A stretch of DNA of 64,000 bases from Ashinkailepas kermadecensis. Lineage: Eukaryota > Arthropoda > Thecostraca > Neolepadidae. Under the pieces are notes generated by a model that ran no database searches, was not told the origin of the DNA, and saw nothing but the letters and a program-made list of their open reading frames with translations. Below are positions 1 to 10,700 of this stretch, piece by piece (positions within the stretch are counted from its first letter, which is position 1; each line of letters opens with the position of its first letter). The translations under genes were made by a program, and so were the position numbers. The stretch lies in contig JAOTOM010004610.1 in the NCBI GenBank assembly GCA_034440615.1, positions 194,501-258,500 of the forward strand, given 5' to 3'.

Positions 1-141
1 TAAGTGGTGCTACTGTGCAATATATTTTACATGTAATGCATATCAGTGTGGAGTATATATTACCGAGAACGATACATCAAAAAGGAAGTCGATCAATTGT
101 CCTGGTTGAACATTGCTAGAGTTGTCAGACATAAAGTGAGT

Positions 142-1014
142 CTACCTGTGTAGATCCAAAGTGACGTCTACGCTTTTCAGCATAAATGGGCACGAGATCA
201 AAACATGGCGAACTGTCAGTGGTGCACGACATCTTGTGCACCGAGGTTTCTCGCCACCGCACAACAGATAACCGTGAGTGGCATAAGTATGCCCAATGCG
301 GAGGCGGCACAATGTAACCTCTTCTCGTCTATGTTTAAGACAGGACGAGCTCCATTGTTTCAGACGTTGTTTAATGGCTCTCAGTTTGTTCGCCTGTGTC
401 GCGTCCCAAATTGCCTGCCACTTGTCTAGGAGGAAAATAGAGATCTCTCGGAAATGGTCAGTGGCAGGGAGTGGCAATGACCTGGTGCACGGGGCACACG
501 CTGCCCGCTTCGCCGCAGCATCCGCCAACTCATTTCCAGAAATTCCCACATGGCTAGGGAGCCAACACAGGACCACCCGCCGTCCCAAGCGGTGAATAGC
601 GGTAAGACGGTTCAAAATATCACGTAAAAGGGGGTTGGATGGGTAAAATGTGTTCAGAGCCAGCAGGCTGCTCAAAGAGTCTGTGAATATAACGTGTCGA
701 TTACCTTCTGACACCTCTATATAACACAGATCTTTCAGAATGGCGACAAGTTCTGATGAGTACACGGATGAGTACGTCGGGAGGGAAAACGATCGGACGG
801 CGGATCCACAAACAAAAGCACTGCCCACTCCATCATCCGTTCGAGACCCATCCGTATAGGTTGCAACCCATTCCTGGAACGATGCGATGTGTTCGAGGGC
901 AAGCACCCGAAACTCTCCTGGAGCCACATCAGCTTTTCTTGGTTTCGCGAGGGACACATCCACCTCCGGTACTATCAACTCCCATAGGGGTGTCTCCATG
1001 TCCTGTGCCCTCAA
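142..1014 (-). pseudogene. LINE ORF2 C-terminal part: RNase H domain and terminal Cys-rich motif
   Basis: This is the 3' part of ORF2, open for about 290 codons. The RNase H signature is clear: YTDGS with the first Asp, SSELVAIL with the Glu, FTDSLSSLLAL with the second Asp and SGNELADAAAK with the last Asp, so all four metal-binding acidic residues remain. RNase H removes the RNA strand of the cDNA hybrid. After it comes a region with RLRIGHT, then spaced Cys and His residues (CTRC, HVLISCP), as at the end of many LINE ORF2 proteins. It is out of frame with the RT fragment upstream, so a frameshift lies around 1015-1225. Domain identity is certain; it is not functional in this copy. Confidence 0.88.
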
Positions 1015-1167
1015 GATTCCTTTGACTTTTACTCGGCTTTCTTGGAGGAGCCTTCGAATGCGTACACAAAACGGGGCGACATTCCAATGGCGTTCCCCTG
1101 GAAAAATGTTCTGTAGTTGTGAAAAAATGTACCAGTAAGTAGGGTGGTCAGGGAACTGCCGAAGCTT

Positions 1168-2194
1168 TCAGGCGTATCGCATTCCGGTCTTTCTCTGCGC
1201 AGACATTGGCTCATGTGCTTCTGCTAAAAGGCGCATGATGGGTGAGGTGCGAAATGCTCCGGTTGCAATGCGGATGGCGGTGTGATGGATAGTGTCGAGT
1301 TTACGTTTGTTTGTTGCAGCGGTACCGTCATAGATAAAACAGGCGTAGTCGAGTTTTGAGCGTACCAGCGAAAGGTACAGTAGCATAAGCGTTTCCCGAT
1401 CTGCACCATAGGTGGTACGAGCTACACATTTCAAAAAGTTCAGTGCGCTAAAACACTTTTCCCGTAAACTTGTGAGGTGGTGTCTGTATGTAAGGCTTTT
1501 TCCAGGCTTCGGTAGGGGGATAACCGTAGCTTCCCTCCACGATGGAGGGAATAGCTCAAGCTCCCATAAATGGTTAAATGTACTCAAAAGCACTGTGATC
1601 ACCTCCGACGGCAGATGTCTCAGGAAGTCGTTATGTACCTCATCCGGGCCCTCAGCGACGCTCCGAAGTGATGAAATGGCAGATATCAGTTCTGATTGAG
1701 TAAACGGTCTGTTGTATGAATGATATTGCGGCGTAGAGAAGTCAACCAAGGTCATTTCACAGCGGGCTTTGTAACAAGCGAAGCTTGGATCTGTGGTTCC
1801 GATTCGGCTTCTCTGAGAAAGTGCTGTTCCGATTTCGTTGGCCACATCCATTGGAGGAGGCAAGTATAGGGAACACACAGTGAGAGCACGGCGTTCAAAA
1901 AGTAAACGCGCAGCCACCGCTTGCAGATTCGATTTCAGCACAATCTCTTTTCCTGGAATACTATGGTGCATGGAAAGAAGTACCCCACCGTGGGCAATGG
2001 TATCAGCCAAGACATCTTTGCGAAAAACAGAGTAACCTTTAATGTTTATATTGCAATGCGGTCGAAGCTTAGTGCCCTGTAAACACACTACTGCTGGGCA
2101 ATGCTGGTTCAGTCTTCTGGAGGTCTTGGGCGCACGTTCTAAAACTTCTACAGTTCGATTGTAAGATGTCCCACACACAAAAATGCTTAAACAT
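1168..2194 (-). pseudogene. LINE ORF2 N-terminal part: endonuclease start fused by deletion to RT flanks
   Basis: ORF2 probably starts at the ATG at 2194-2192. Its first codons (ILQSNCRSF) resemble the start of an APE-type endonuclease but are in another frame from the CLQGTKL segment that follows, so there is an early frameshift. After the LYLPP motif the frame jumps to an N-terminal RT region (SELISAISSL, then SWREATVIPLPKPGK). After KSLTYRH it jumps to post-catalytic RT sequence (LYLSLVRSKLDYACFIYDG). The YxDD-containing palm is absent. At least two internal deletions therefore removed the end of the endonuclease and the RT active site. A live element of this type would have an ORF2 several times longer. 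Confidence 0.8.
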
Positions 2195-4112
2195 GCCCCC
2201 GATCAGAGGGTATATCAGGGTTAGGGTTCACTTTCAGTCTGACCTCAGACCCTAGTGAAGCAGTTCGCGGACGGATCCTCGGACTATTCTGCTCTGACGG
2301 AGACGTTTCCCACGGAGGGGGTCGTTTCTCCGCACGAGCTGCTGCGGGTAGAGGTGGAGGTGGGCGACTTCCTAGCCTGGGTGGAGGTGGTGGGAGTGGT
2401 GCAGACGGTCCCATTGCTGTGGGGGCTCCGTGGGCTGAGGGGCTAGAAGATGGAGCTGATATCTTCCTCCTGGGCGACGGATGGGACATCCCGGACGGTC
2501 CGGCCTTGTCTCCTCCCGGTGTTCGATTAGAGAGCTTGGCACGCTCCTGCTCGGTCAGACGCGCGCGTCGCGCTTCGCGTGCGCGCCATTCCACTTCCTG
2601 TCGAGCAAGCTCGCTCTGGATGGCTAGTTTTTGTGTTGGGTTGGATTTGGGAGGATTGGGGGTTGGGGATGAGGTGTACGGCTGATGCGGTGGTGAGGAA
2701 GGGGGCACTGAGGCGTTGGATTGGGAGGATGATTGTTTTGCGGGCTTCTTGGTCCGCTGAACCGTAGACCATTCAGTCTCCGGGTTTTTATATGGAGTGC
2801 TGGTTTCAGCAGCATCTTGTGAGGAATCATCAGCTACCGTGTCTTTTTCCTGTTGTTCAACTGTAGGCTCACTGGCTTCTCTGTTGGAGGGTGATGTACA
2901 TCGCTCCACTAACGGGGTGCACTTAATACCGAATGAGCGCATCAGGGCGCTCAGCTGAGTGATAAGGTCAGAAGCCTTCGTGGGTGTACTCAATTACCTC
3001 TGAGTATGCTGTGTCATTGTAGGGTTAGTTAGTTATTGGTTTTACGACACGTCGACTGTTGAGTCATATAGCATCGCCAATCTCTCACGCCGATTGGTCG
3101 CGAGCGAAGAGTAGCGACAGGTGAGATTCGAACCCACAATCTTTCGATTGTGAGACGAGCATCTTACCCCTAGACCACTCGCCCCCTCATTGTAGGGTTA
3201 AGTTTTGCCTGCGTTGCGTATGATAATTTTGGGTGGGTTCTCTCATAGAGCTCACGAGCCTCGCGAAATGTTATCTTGTTGATACATTTCAATATAACTA
3301 TCTCTTTTTCCTTCAGGAAAATGGGGCATGAGCGATCGTAGGCAGCGTGCGGTTTTTGGTTAGGGCCACAGTTGGGACATTTTGGACGTCCAGCTTCGCA
3401 TTTTCCTCCTACATGGTCCACGGATCCACATCTGTCACATGTCTCACGGTTTCGGCAGTGTTGTGTCGTATGTCCATACCGGGAACATCGAAAGCACCTC
3501 ATTGGATTGGGGACATACACACGAACTTTTACACGAACATATCCGACCAAGACGAATTCGGGAAGATCGGGCGAACGAAATGTAAGTATCAGGTTGTTCG
3601 TTGGTTGCGTTTCTTGCCCTTTTCTAATAGTAATCCTTCGCGCCTCTACCACTCCCCATTCTGCCAGGCCATCCACAATGTCGGCATCCGACACATATCT
3701 CAGATCATAGCAATTGATAACCCCCTTCGAATAGTTTTTAGTGTGATGTGGTTGCACTTCGATAGGTACGATGACGGTTCGCCTGCCAGTTTCACTTCTC
3801 ACAGTGTAAGTTAGTTCATTTGTGGCAATCGCCCTGCGAGCGTCGTCAGAATTTTTAAATTCTACTTCTACTGCACCATCCCTAAGCTTTTCGCATCTAA
3901 ACACCATCCCTAGCTTGTCACATGCCTCTTTTCTCTGAAACGGGGTAAGTCGTGAAATGCTCTTTTCCTCTTCAAGTGACCTCATGATGAGGACACGAGG
4001 AGTAGTGAAACAAGTTTCAGGGCCGGGCCTACCACGCAACACATCCGGGTTCCTGATGTGTCTGCTCCCTGCTAGAGGGGGCAGGTGAATTGTTTGTGTT
4101 TAAGGTTGCCAT
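2187..4112 (-). pseudogene. LINE ORF1, gag-like protein with zinc knuckles, split by a SINE
   Basis: ORF1 probably starts at the ATG at 4112-4110 and changes frame near 4045. It is then open to the SINE at 3186 and continues below 3014 to the TAA at 2189-2187. The middle codes for an RNA-binding region ending in zinc knuckles (CFRCSRYGHTTQHC, then CDRCGSVDHVGGKC), as in gag-like ORF1 proteins of I and Jockey-type LINEs. The C-terminal 260 codons are Pro/Ser-rich and low in complexity. Removing the SINE and one target-site duplication (173 nt) puts the two halves in the same frame, leaving one stop at 2996-2994. ORF1 and ORF2 overlap by eight bases. Confidence 0.82.
3028..3186 (-). mobile_element. 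tRNA-derived SINE (family A), full length, flanked by 14-bp TSD
   Basis: In minus sense it begins with a tRNA-like head carrying box A (TGGTCTAGGGGT, 3177-3166) and box B (GGGTTCGAATC, 3135-3125). The anticodon loop CTCACAA suggests an origin from tRNA-Val(CAC). The body ends in a hairpin (3076-3045) and a (TAAC)n tail. The 14-bp duplication TCATTGTAGGGTTA lies at 3014-3027 and 3187-3200. Because it sits in LINE ORF1 with a still identical TSD, it is younger than the LINE copy. Confidence 0.92.
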
Positions 4113-4980
4113 AAAGTATGTTTGTTTCTACTCCTCGTGGCGCCCCACCACGTAGGGGCCCTACGGGGGAGACGCCTTGGTCCCGCGAACGGGAGGACGC
4201 CAGGCGCCCGAGGAGCTATACGGGGCGGGCAGCGCCTTCGCCCGGCCGGGAGAGAGAAACTCACCACCCCGACCGGGATCCAGCGCCGCCCACCCCTTGA
4301 CCCCAGCCGTCCGGGCCGGCAGACACTGGGGAGAACCCCAGGCCCCCGGCCCGAGGCGACCAGCCACTTGACCCGTGTGAGGTTCCACGGGCTCGCCCAC
4401 CCCTCCGGGATATCCGGACCAAAGAGATGTGTTGGTCTCCCGTCACAACTAGCACCGTGCGACGGGGGACCTCAAACTCCAGGACTCAGTTAACCCCGGG
4501 GGACGGGCCGAGGGGGCGCGGCTACCCCGATAAAACTGAGCTGGTGGGTAGGACCGGGGAAGTTGTCCTACCTGCTCTTAGTGGGGAGAGTTGGTGTTGC
4601 CGGACCAGGTGAACGACATGGACGTTGAGATGGCATTGGAATGGGAGCGTATGGATGGAAGGACGAGTGAGGCTGTGGTAACCCGAGAGAGCGCCATTTC
4701 TCTAGCCAGCCGAGCAACGAGGCTGACCCCACTGCGGGGTCGCGTCCACATCGGTCCGTCTCAGTACGGCCTTGTCGCGCACGTCTGGTCCGTCCGGGAG
4801 ACCCCGCACGTGCGACACGCTCCTGCCGGGAACACCGGCCAGCCCGTACCCGCTGCTCACTCCTCACCGTCAGTGCTAGTAGCGCGACTCTATTTACTGG
4901 TGCATGTGCACCGCCCGTCCGTTCATATCAATATATCCATCCATCCACATACAGCCTCGTACGACTTTTGTGGTGTATAG
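4113..4980 (-). other. GC-rich 5' region of the LINE
   Basis: No convincing protein is seen here. The stretch lies directly upstream of the probable ORF1 start and is far more GC-rich than the flank beyond 4980, as expected of a LINE 5' UTR with an internal promoter. A block at 4690-4745 recurs at about 15740-15800 in the same orientation (shared core GACTGACC.CACTGCGGGG), which supports its being repeat-derived. Confidence 0.5.
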
Positions 4981-6024
4981 CGACAATCCACTGGTTCTCA
5001 GCATGAACACTTCACACTGGTATGACTGGTATGGCCGGTATATAGGACATGGTAGTTAGTCTTTACGAACGCTCGGGTGTCTCAGTTGATTGCGCTCAGA
5101 ACAGCGCCAGCGGAGTTCGCATCAGCCAATCACATCGCATAAGCGTCACCAATCAGCCAATCAGTGTCACCATTACACAACTCCCGGAAACGGTACCGCA
5201 AACGAATTCAGTCTGCGGCTAGTAGCTGAATCTATCCTTAATTTGGCAGTCAATATTTCGGAGCAAACACCTGTGAACAGAATCTACCCCAATTACAAAT
5301 ACTGTATGCACCTGAAAATGCCTGTGTTCACGACACGCTAGATGTTTAACGTTGAAACCCGGCACATTTCTGTGAAGAAAATATTTATCTTCAATCCATG
5401 TTCATTGCTCAGTTTAGTTCTCCTTTAAACAAATCAGCGTGGTATCCGAAAGACCTCGTGGTATTTGTTCTTTGAGAAAATTGCGTTGAAGACCGTGTTT
5501 ATGCTATTTAAGAATGATCCACAATTGTAATTTACAGCCATAAAGAGCGCATCAGCGCTGGTTAGAACATTGCTGAAGACCCAGTACCGTCCATTGCCGG
5601 AGACCAGCGGTATCAGTACCAGTTTAGTGCCGGGTACCAGTAGCATCTGTTGCAGACTGCGAGTGGTATAGATAAGCGCCAACTATGCGGCTTCCATAGA
5701 TGGCGCACCTGAGCTCTAGAGTTGATATCATTAGTTAGAAAGCCTCCGCTAGATGCCTCTGTTTGAGACCCCAGCGCTAGTGTTTGGTGCAGAGGGAATT
5801 TCCCATGACTGTGCATTTGTAATGCGGAAAACCCTGCACCCGTTGGCAGCGCTAAGGAGCGGGCAGTTGACTGCGTGGCAGAGGGTGTGGCCGGTGGGAG
5901 CACTCTTGTTGTCGGACGTGAGGCGAGTGGAAGGTCAGTTCGTGTTTGGGCGTAGCCGTTTGTGCCATTCGTAAAACATTCATCCGACTCATCTCTTCAT
6001 TCGCAACAGCATCAGCACCGGCTT
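4981..6024. other. Intergenic, no gene recognised
   Basis: Unique-looking sequence without a supportable gene. Short open frames on both strands show no family motif. Confidence 0.5.
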
Positions 6025-6115
6025 ACTTCCAGAACACTGCTGGAGACCAGCGGCATCTGTCCCAGAACACTGCTGGAGACCAGCGGCATCAGTCCCAGAA
6101 CGCTGCTGGGACTAG
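6025..6115. repeat. 33-bp tandem repeat, about 2.7 copies
   Basis: The unit contains AGAACACTGCTGGAGACCAG and CGGCATC(A/T)GTCCC. It directly precedes the 71-bp array. Confidence 0.8.
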
Positions 6116-6249
6116 TGACGTCACCACTGGGCCAGTACGATTCGGCCAAGACCAGTGACGTCACGCTCATCACCGCCGCCGGGTGTGGCAGGTCGAGATC
6201 AGTCAGCGGCCGAGGCACCACCTGGCCAATGAACGGCCGACTTTGGTCC

Positions 6250-6690
6250 GCCTGGTCGTCCCAGACAACTACCTCCCGGGCGGGGATGGCACGCTCGTGG
6301 CGCAAGCCGTCAACGAGAACAGCCCATCGTCCCAAACAACTACCTCCTGGGCAAGGATGGCACACTCGTGGCGCAAGCCGTCAACGAGAAGAGCCCGTCG
6401 TCCGAGACAACTACCCCCTGGGCGGGGATGGCACACTCGTGGCGCAGGCCGTCAACGAGAAGAGCCCGTCGTCCGAGACAACTACCCCCTGGGCGGGGAT
6501 GGCACACTCGTGGCGCAGGCCGTCAACGAGAAGAGCCCGTCGTCCGAGACAACTATCCCCTGGACGGGGATGGCACACTCGTGGCGCAAGCCGTCAACGA
6601 GAACAGCCCGTCGTCCGAGACAACTACCCCCTGGGCGGGGATGGCACACTCGTGGCGCAAGCCGTCAGCGAGAAGATCCCGTCGACATTG
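6250..6690. repeat. 71-bp minisatellite, about 6 copies
   Basis: The unit contains GGGGATGGCACACTCGTGGC and CCGTCAACGAGAAGAGCCCG. Equivalent bases recur at 6281, 6352, 6423, 6494, 6565 and 6636, exactly 71 bp apart. The long open frames across it are a by-product of a stop-free unit. Confidence 0.95.
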
Positions 6691-7004
6691 CCAATCAACA
6701 TGATCGTCAGACGGTGCTTCGGCTGTGGCTGGTGAGCCATTGCATGCAATCGTCTCCCGGGGTAATCAAAATAGCATGCAAGGTAAGTAATGAGCGTCGA
6801 TGGGCCACGTCCTTTCGTCCGCGAGCAGACCGGTGCAGTGAAGTGTGCAGGCTTGCCACAGTAAGGTGCGGCGGCAACAGAGAAAGTCGACCGACGGCCA
6901 AGAGTTCTCTCTCACTCCACAAGGTTACCGGAGCCTCTGGAAGGCACCGACAACCACCGTCTGAGTTCACGTCAGACCCGGCGAGAGGTCACCTCCGAAG
7001 TCAC

Positions 7005-7625
7005 ATCAGTCACGGTCAGAGACCATGCCAGACCCAGTCCGAGACAACGCCAGACCCTGTCAGAGGCTACACCAGTCCCAGTCAGAGACAACGCCAGACC
7101 CTGTCAGAGGCTACACCAGACCCTGTCAGAGGCTACGCCAGACCCTGTCAGAGGCTACACCAGACCCTGTCAGAGGCTACGCCAGACCCTGTCAGACCTC
7201 CTGTCAGAGACAACGCCAGACCCTGTCAGAGGCTACAACAGACCCTGTCAGAGGCTACACCAGACCCTGTCAGAGACAACGCCAGACCCTGTCAGAGGCT
7301 ACACCAGACCCTGTCAGAGGCTACGCCAGACCCTGTCAGAGGCTACGCCAGTCCCAGTCAGAGACAACGCCAGACCCTGTCAGAGGCTACACCAGACCCT
7401 GTCAGAGGCTACGCCAGACCCCGTCAGAGGCTACACCAGACCCTGTCAGAGGCTACGCCAGACCCTGTCAGAGGCTACGCCAGACCGTCAGAGGCTACGC
7501 CAAACCCTGTCAGAGGCTACGCCAGACCCTGCCAGAGGCTACACCAGACCCTGTCCAGACCCTGTCAGAGGCTACGCCAGACCGTCAGAGGCTACGCCAG
7601 ACCCTGTCAGAGGTCACGCCACACC
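7005..7625. repeat. 22-bp minisatellite, more than 25 copies
   Basis: The unit is CCAGACCCTGTCAGAGGCTA plus CG, with variants ending in CA or AACG. Occasional 10-12 bp deletions give short units. The array is open in several frames because the unit has no stop codon. Confidence 0.95.
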
Positions 7626-9424
7626 TGGTCAGAGGAGGGCACACCGGCGCCGTTCACATGGTGTGACGGACATCGGCGGGGTCACACGGCAGGTCGCAGG
7701 TCACGTGACCACCAGCACGGCCGACCGTCGCCGACCTCCAGTCCGTGTCGACACCTTTCACCGGCGCCAGAGACGGCGAACGGTGCGCTGCCTGACAACG
7801 GCGCCACTACTCGCCGCCGCCGACACTCGTAAAACGTGTCTCGGGACGCGGTGTGCGGCCGGTGACCGGAGATTGACGCGGGCGCTGGCGATCGGTGGGA
7901 CGACCGCCGCCGCAGGAACGCCACTCATCGTCGGTCTCACGTTCGGTGTTGGTTGGTTCGTCGTTCGTCTGACGTACGTCATGTTCGTTGGTTTGAAAAA
8001 AAACCTTGCTCGAGTCCGACATAAGCAGTTCTCGTGTCGTCGAGTGCTTCCTAAATTTAGCACACTTGAGTGGTGCAGTGTATTATCAATCACGTATAAA
8101 AATATATCACAAAATTATCACCGAACATCATTCAACACTCACAAATCACCCAAAATTATTTACAGAAAAACTGCAAACAGGTCTTTTATGTCATACGCTA
8201 GTGCGATACCATCTCTCAGCAAAAGGCGTGATCTCGAGCCATTGCTGCAAAAACAAATGGACAGAGTATGACATTTCTGGATCCTCACAACGAAAGACAG
8301 CAAGTGGTGCTTGTTGTATTGGAGAGCGGGCACTCCTCCAGAAGCTACTGTGTAGCAGGTAATGGCCAATAATTGTGCTGTTTTTCAACACCTAACTTGG
8401 TGGTCACGCACCGTGAATCCGTTACTCAGCCACCAAGTGGCCGGTTCGGCTGATTTGAACAGCAAACAATAGTCTGTGCCCTTACCAACACGAGCATAAA
8501 ACATTGACCTTTGTGTCATGAATGACGTCGCAGGTCAGGACAGATTGCACTCCAGATATTGCGGTGTGGACGTTGCACCCAAGGGACAAGGTTGTCCGAT
8601 ATAACGTCATAGACGGCTACGTCAGTGCCAAACAGGAACATCGCAGAGCCCTACCTCGGCCACTCCGAAAAACGGGCTTCATATTCATTCGAGCAGGCCT
8701 TGATGTGCTTGATGCATAAAGAATGTGTTGTTCATTATATCTGTCATTACAGATTCCTGTTGCATAGTTAGTGGTGCAACCCTTGGGGTACGTTTGTTAT
8801 ATGTCGTAAAATATAACGCAGTGGTCTATGAAAACATTCAAATTCGTTGTACATTCGTTGTACCTTTGGTACCGATATATTGGTTTTGGCTGCTGATTCA
8901 GAAAGAAAAAAATGTATTTACGATGAGCCACTCGTCCGCTCATGCTTCTGTCGATAGATGGCAGAACAGTAAAATGCATCACGCTGAAATTCAAATGGGT
9001 CATGAGGCCTGGTTGCACTTTATGTTCACCTTCTCGGCCTTTATGGGTGGAGAGCATGTTTCGTAATAATATTGATATAAAAATGAATTGTAGAAGAAGT
9101 GTCGCGACGATACTCACCGCACACCGTCCGAGAACAATTAGCCATGACATTCTGGTTTGAAACCCGCTGCAATATTACGTTGGGAGCTTCAATAAATAAC
9201 GACAATACTTCATCGAAAGGCGAACTGCTGACGACGGGTGACGATGCATATACGAGCACCGCGGCATTGATTAAGTGCGATGGGTGTTATCTGACATGTA
9301 GTTGGACCTAGACATATCTCTCAACCTCAGAGTGCTGACACGTCAAACTGAAGAACGAGATCTTCACCGATGCGCAGACAAATCCCTTACAACCAAATGA
9401 CACGGCGGCGCAGAGCAGCCCAGC
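7626..9424. other. Intergenic, no gene recognised
   Basis: 7630-7990 is GC-rich with CpG and CGCCG runs; beyond 8000 it becomes AT-rich. Open frames on both strands overlap without a recognisable domain. Confidence 0.5.
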
Positions 9425-9915
9425 CGTATGCCGGCTGACTGGTACCGTGGTGCGGCCAGCAGGTGCGCCCGCCAGGTCGGCACCAGAGCCCGGCCGTGTA
9501 CCGGCTGACTGGTACCGTCCTGCAGCCAGCAGGTGCGCCCGCCAGGTCGGCACCAGAGCCCGGCCGTGTACCGGCTGACTGGTACCGTGGTGCGGCCAGC
9601 AGGTGCGCCCGCCAGGTCGGCACCACAGCCCGGCCGTGTGCCGGCTGACTGGTACCGTGGTGCGGCCAGCAGGTGCGCCCGCCAGGTCGGCACCACAGCC
9701 CGGCCGTGTGCCGGCTGACTGGTACCGTGGTGCGGCCAGCAGGTGCGCCCGCCAGGTCGGCACCAGAGCCCGGCCGTGTACCGGCTGACTGGTACCGTGG
9801 TGCGGCCAGCAGGTGCGCCCGCCAGGTCGGCACCAGAGCCCGGCCGTGTACCGGCTGACTGGTACCGTGGTGCGGCCAGCAGGTGCGCCCGCCAGGTCGG
9901 CACCAGAGCCCGGCC
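9425..9915. repeat. 70-bp GC-rich minisatellite, about 7 copies
   Basis: The unit contains GGTACCGTGGTGCGGCCAGC and GTGCGCCCGCCAGGTCGGCA and starts every 70 bp. Copies differ at few positions, so homogenisation is recent. The 327-codon minus frame across it is spurious. Confidence 0.95.
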
Positions 9916-10044
9916 CGCCGGGTAACCCGGCCGGCCCCGCGCGCCGTGCGAACCGATAGTTCACACACCACCACGGAGTCAAGGCGCCGCAAGGTCGGGT
10001 CGGCCGGCCACGCTCCCGTGACCCCTCCCCTCGTACAGCACGGG

Positions 10045-10205
10045 TGATCCACATGGAACCATCCGAACTACGGCTGGTCCATGTGCCCCCTCTGGACGTC
10101 GTACAGCACGGGTGGCCCACATGCCCCCTCTGGACGTCGTACTGCATGGGTGACCATGTTCCTCCTCTGGACGCCGAACAGCATCGGTTGCCCATGTGCC
10201 AATGT
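10045..10205. repeat. 38-bp tandem repeat, about 4 diverged copies
   Basis: The motif GCCCCCTCTGGACGTCGTAC recurs with a 38-bp step (10085, 10123, then a variant near 10161). Confidence 0.8.
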
Positions 10206-10531
10206 GGGTGCCCCGCACACTCCACTCCCATTAGTTGCTGAATCCGCCTTTGCAGGAATGTGTGTGTGAACACTCGTGCAACAGTGAACACTCGTGCAAC
10301 AATAGTGAACGACTAATATCGCTCTCTGATGCTAGAACGAACTGCTGCCAGGAACACATTCGGTTACAAACCCAACATTCCGACCAGCATAGTGCCAACA
10401 GAACTTTCACATAAACTGACAGAATATAATTCCGCTTGCGCAGTTCCAAGATGGAGTTAAGTAGGGGTGAAGTTTCCTATACTTTTCGTAGGGTCTAGGC
10501 CCCACCATCTTTTCCTTGGTCCCACCAACTT

Positions 10532-10689
10532 GGTTGGTTATTCGCTTAACGACGCGTCGACTGTTGGTTCACATAGCGTCGCCGATCTCCTACGCCGGTT
10601 GGTCGCAGGCGAAGAGTAACGCCAGGCGGGACTCGAACCCACACACTTTCGGCTGGGACATGGGCACATTAGACTAGCCGTCCCTCAGA
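10532..10689 (-). mobile_element. tRNA-derived SINE (family A), full length, 11-bp TSD
   Basis: Same organisation as the copy at 3028: minus-sense tRNA-like head with a box B-like GGGTTCGAGTC, body, perfect six-pair hairpin (10581-10550, stem CGACGC/GCGTCG) and a short tail (AATAACCAACC). The duplication CCCACCAACTT is at 10521-10531 and 10690-10700. Confidence 0.88.
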
Positions 10690-10700
10690 CCCACCAACTT

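Larger units (their letters stand above)
1..4980 (-). mobile_element. Decayed non-LTR retrotransposon (LINE) with RNase H, I-like group
   Basis: A single minus-strand LINE copy reads, from high to low coordinates: GC-rich 5' region, gag-like ORF1 with CCHC knuckles, ORF2 with endonuclease start, RT fragment and RNase H, then a 3' UTR running off the window start. A gag-like ORF1 plus an RNase H domain after RT is typical of the I/R1/Loa-type elements; the exact clade is an inference. The copy is dead: it has frameshifts, an in-frame stop, a SINE insertion and loss of the RT catalytic core. The 5' boundary near 4980 is approximate. Confidence 0.85.

Noticed and set aside
3115..3186. tRNA gene calls (also 12620-12692 and 54905-54986)
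   Set aside because: The tRNA-like sequence continues into SINE bodies, has TSDs or repeated copies, and stems are imperfect; they are SINE heads.
6183..7832. 549-codon plus-strand frame
   Set aside because: It runs through two different tandem arrays with no conserved domain.
9308..10291. 327-codon minus-strand frame
   Set aside because: A by-product of the 70-bp GC-rich minisatellite.
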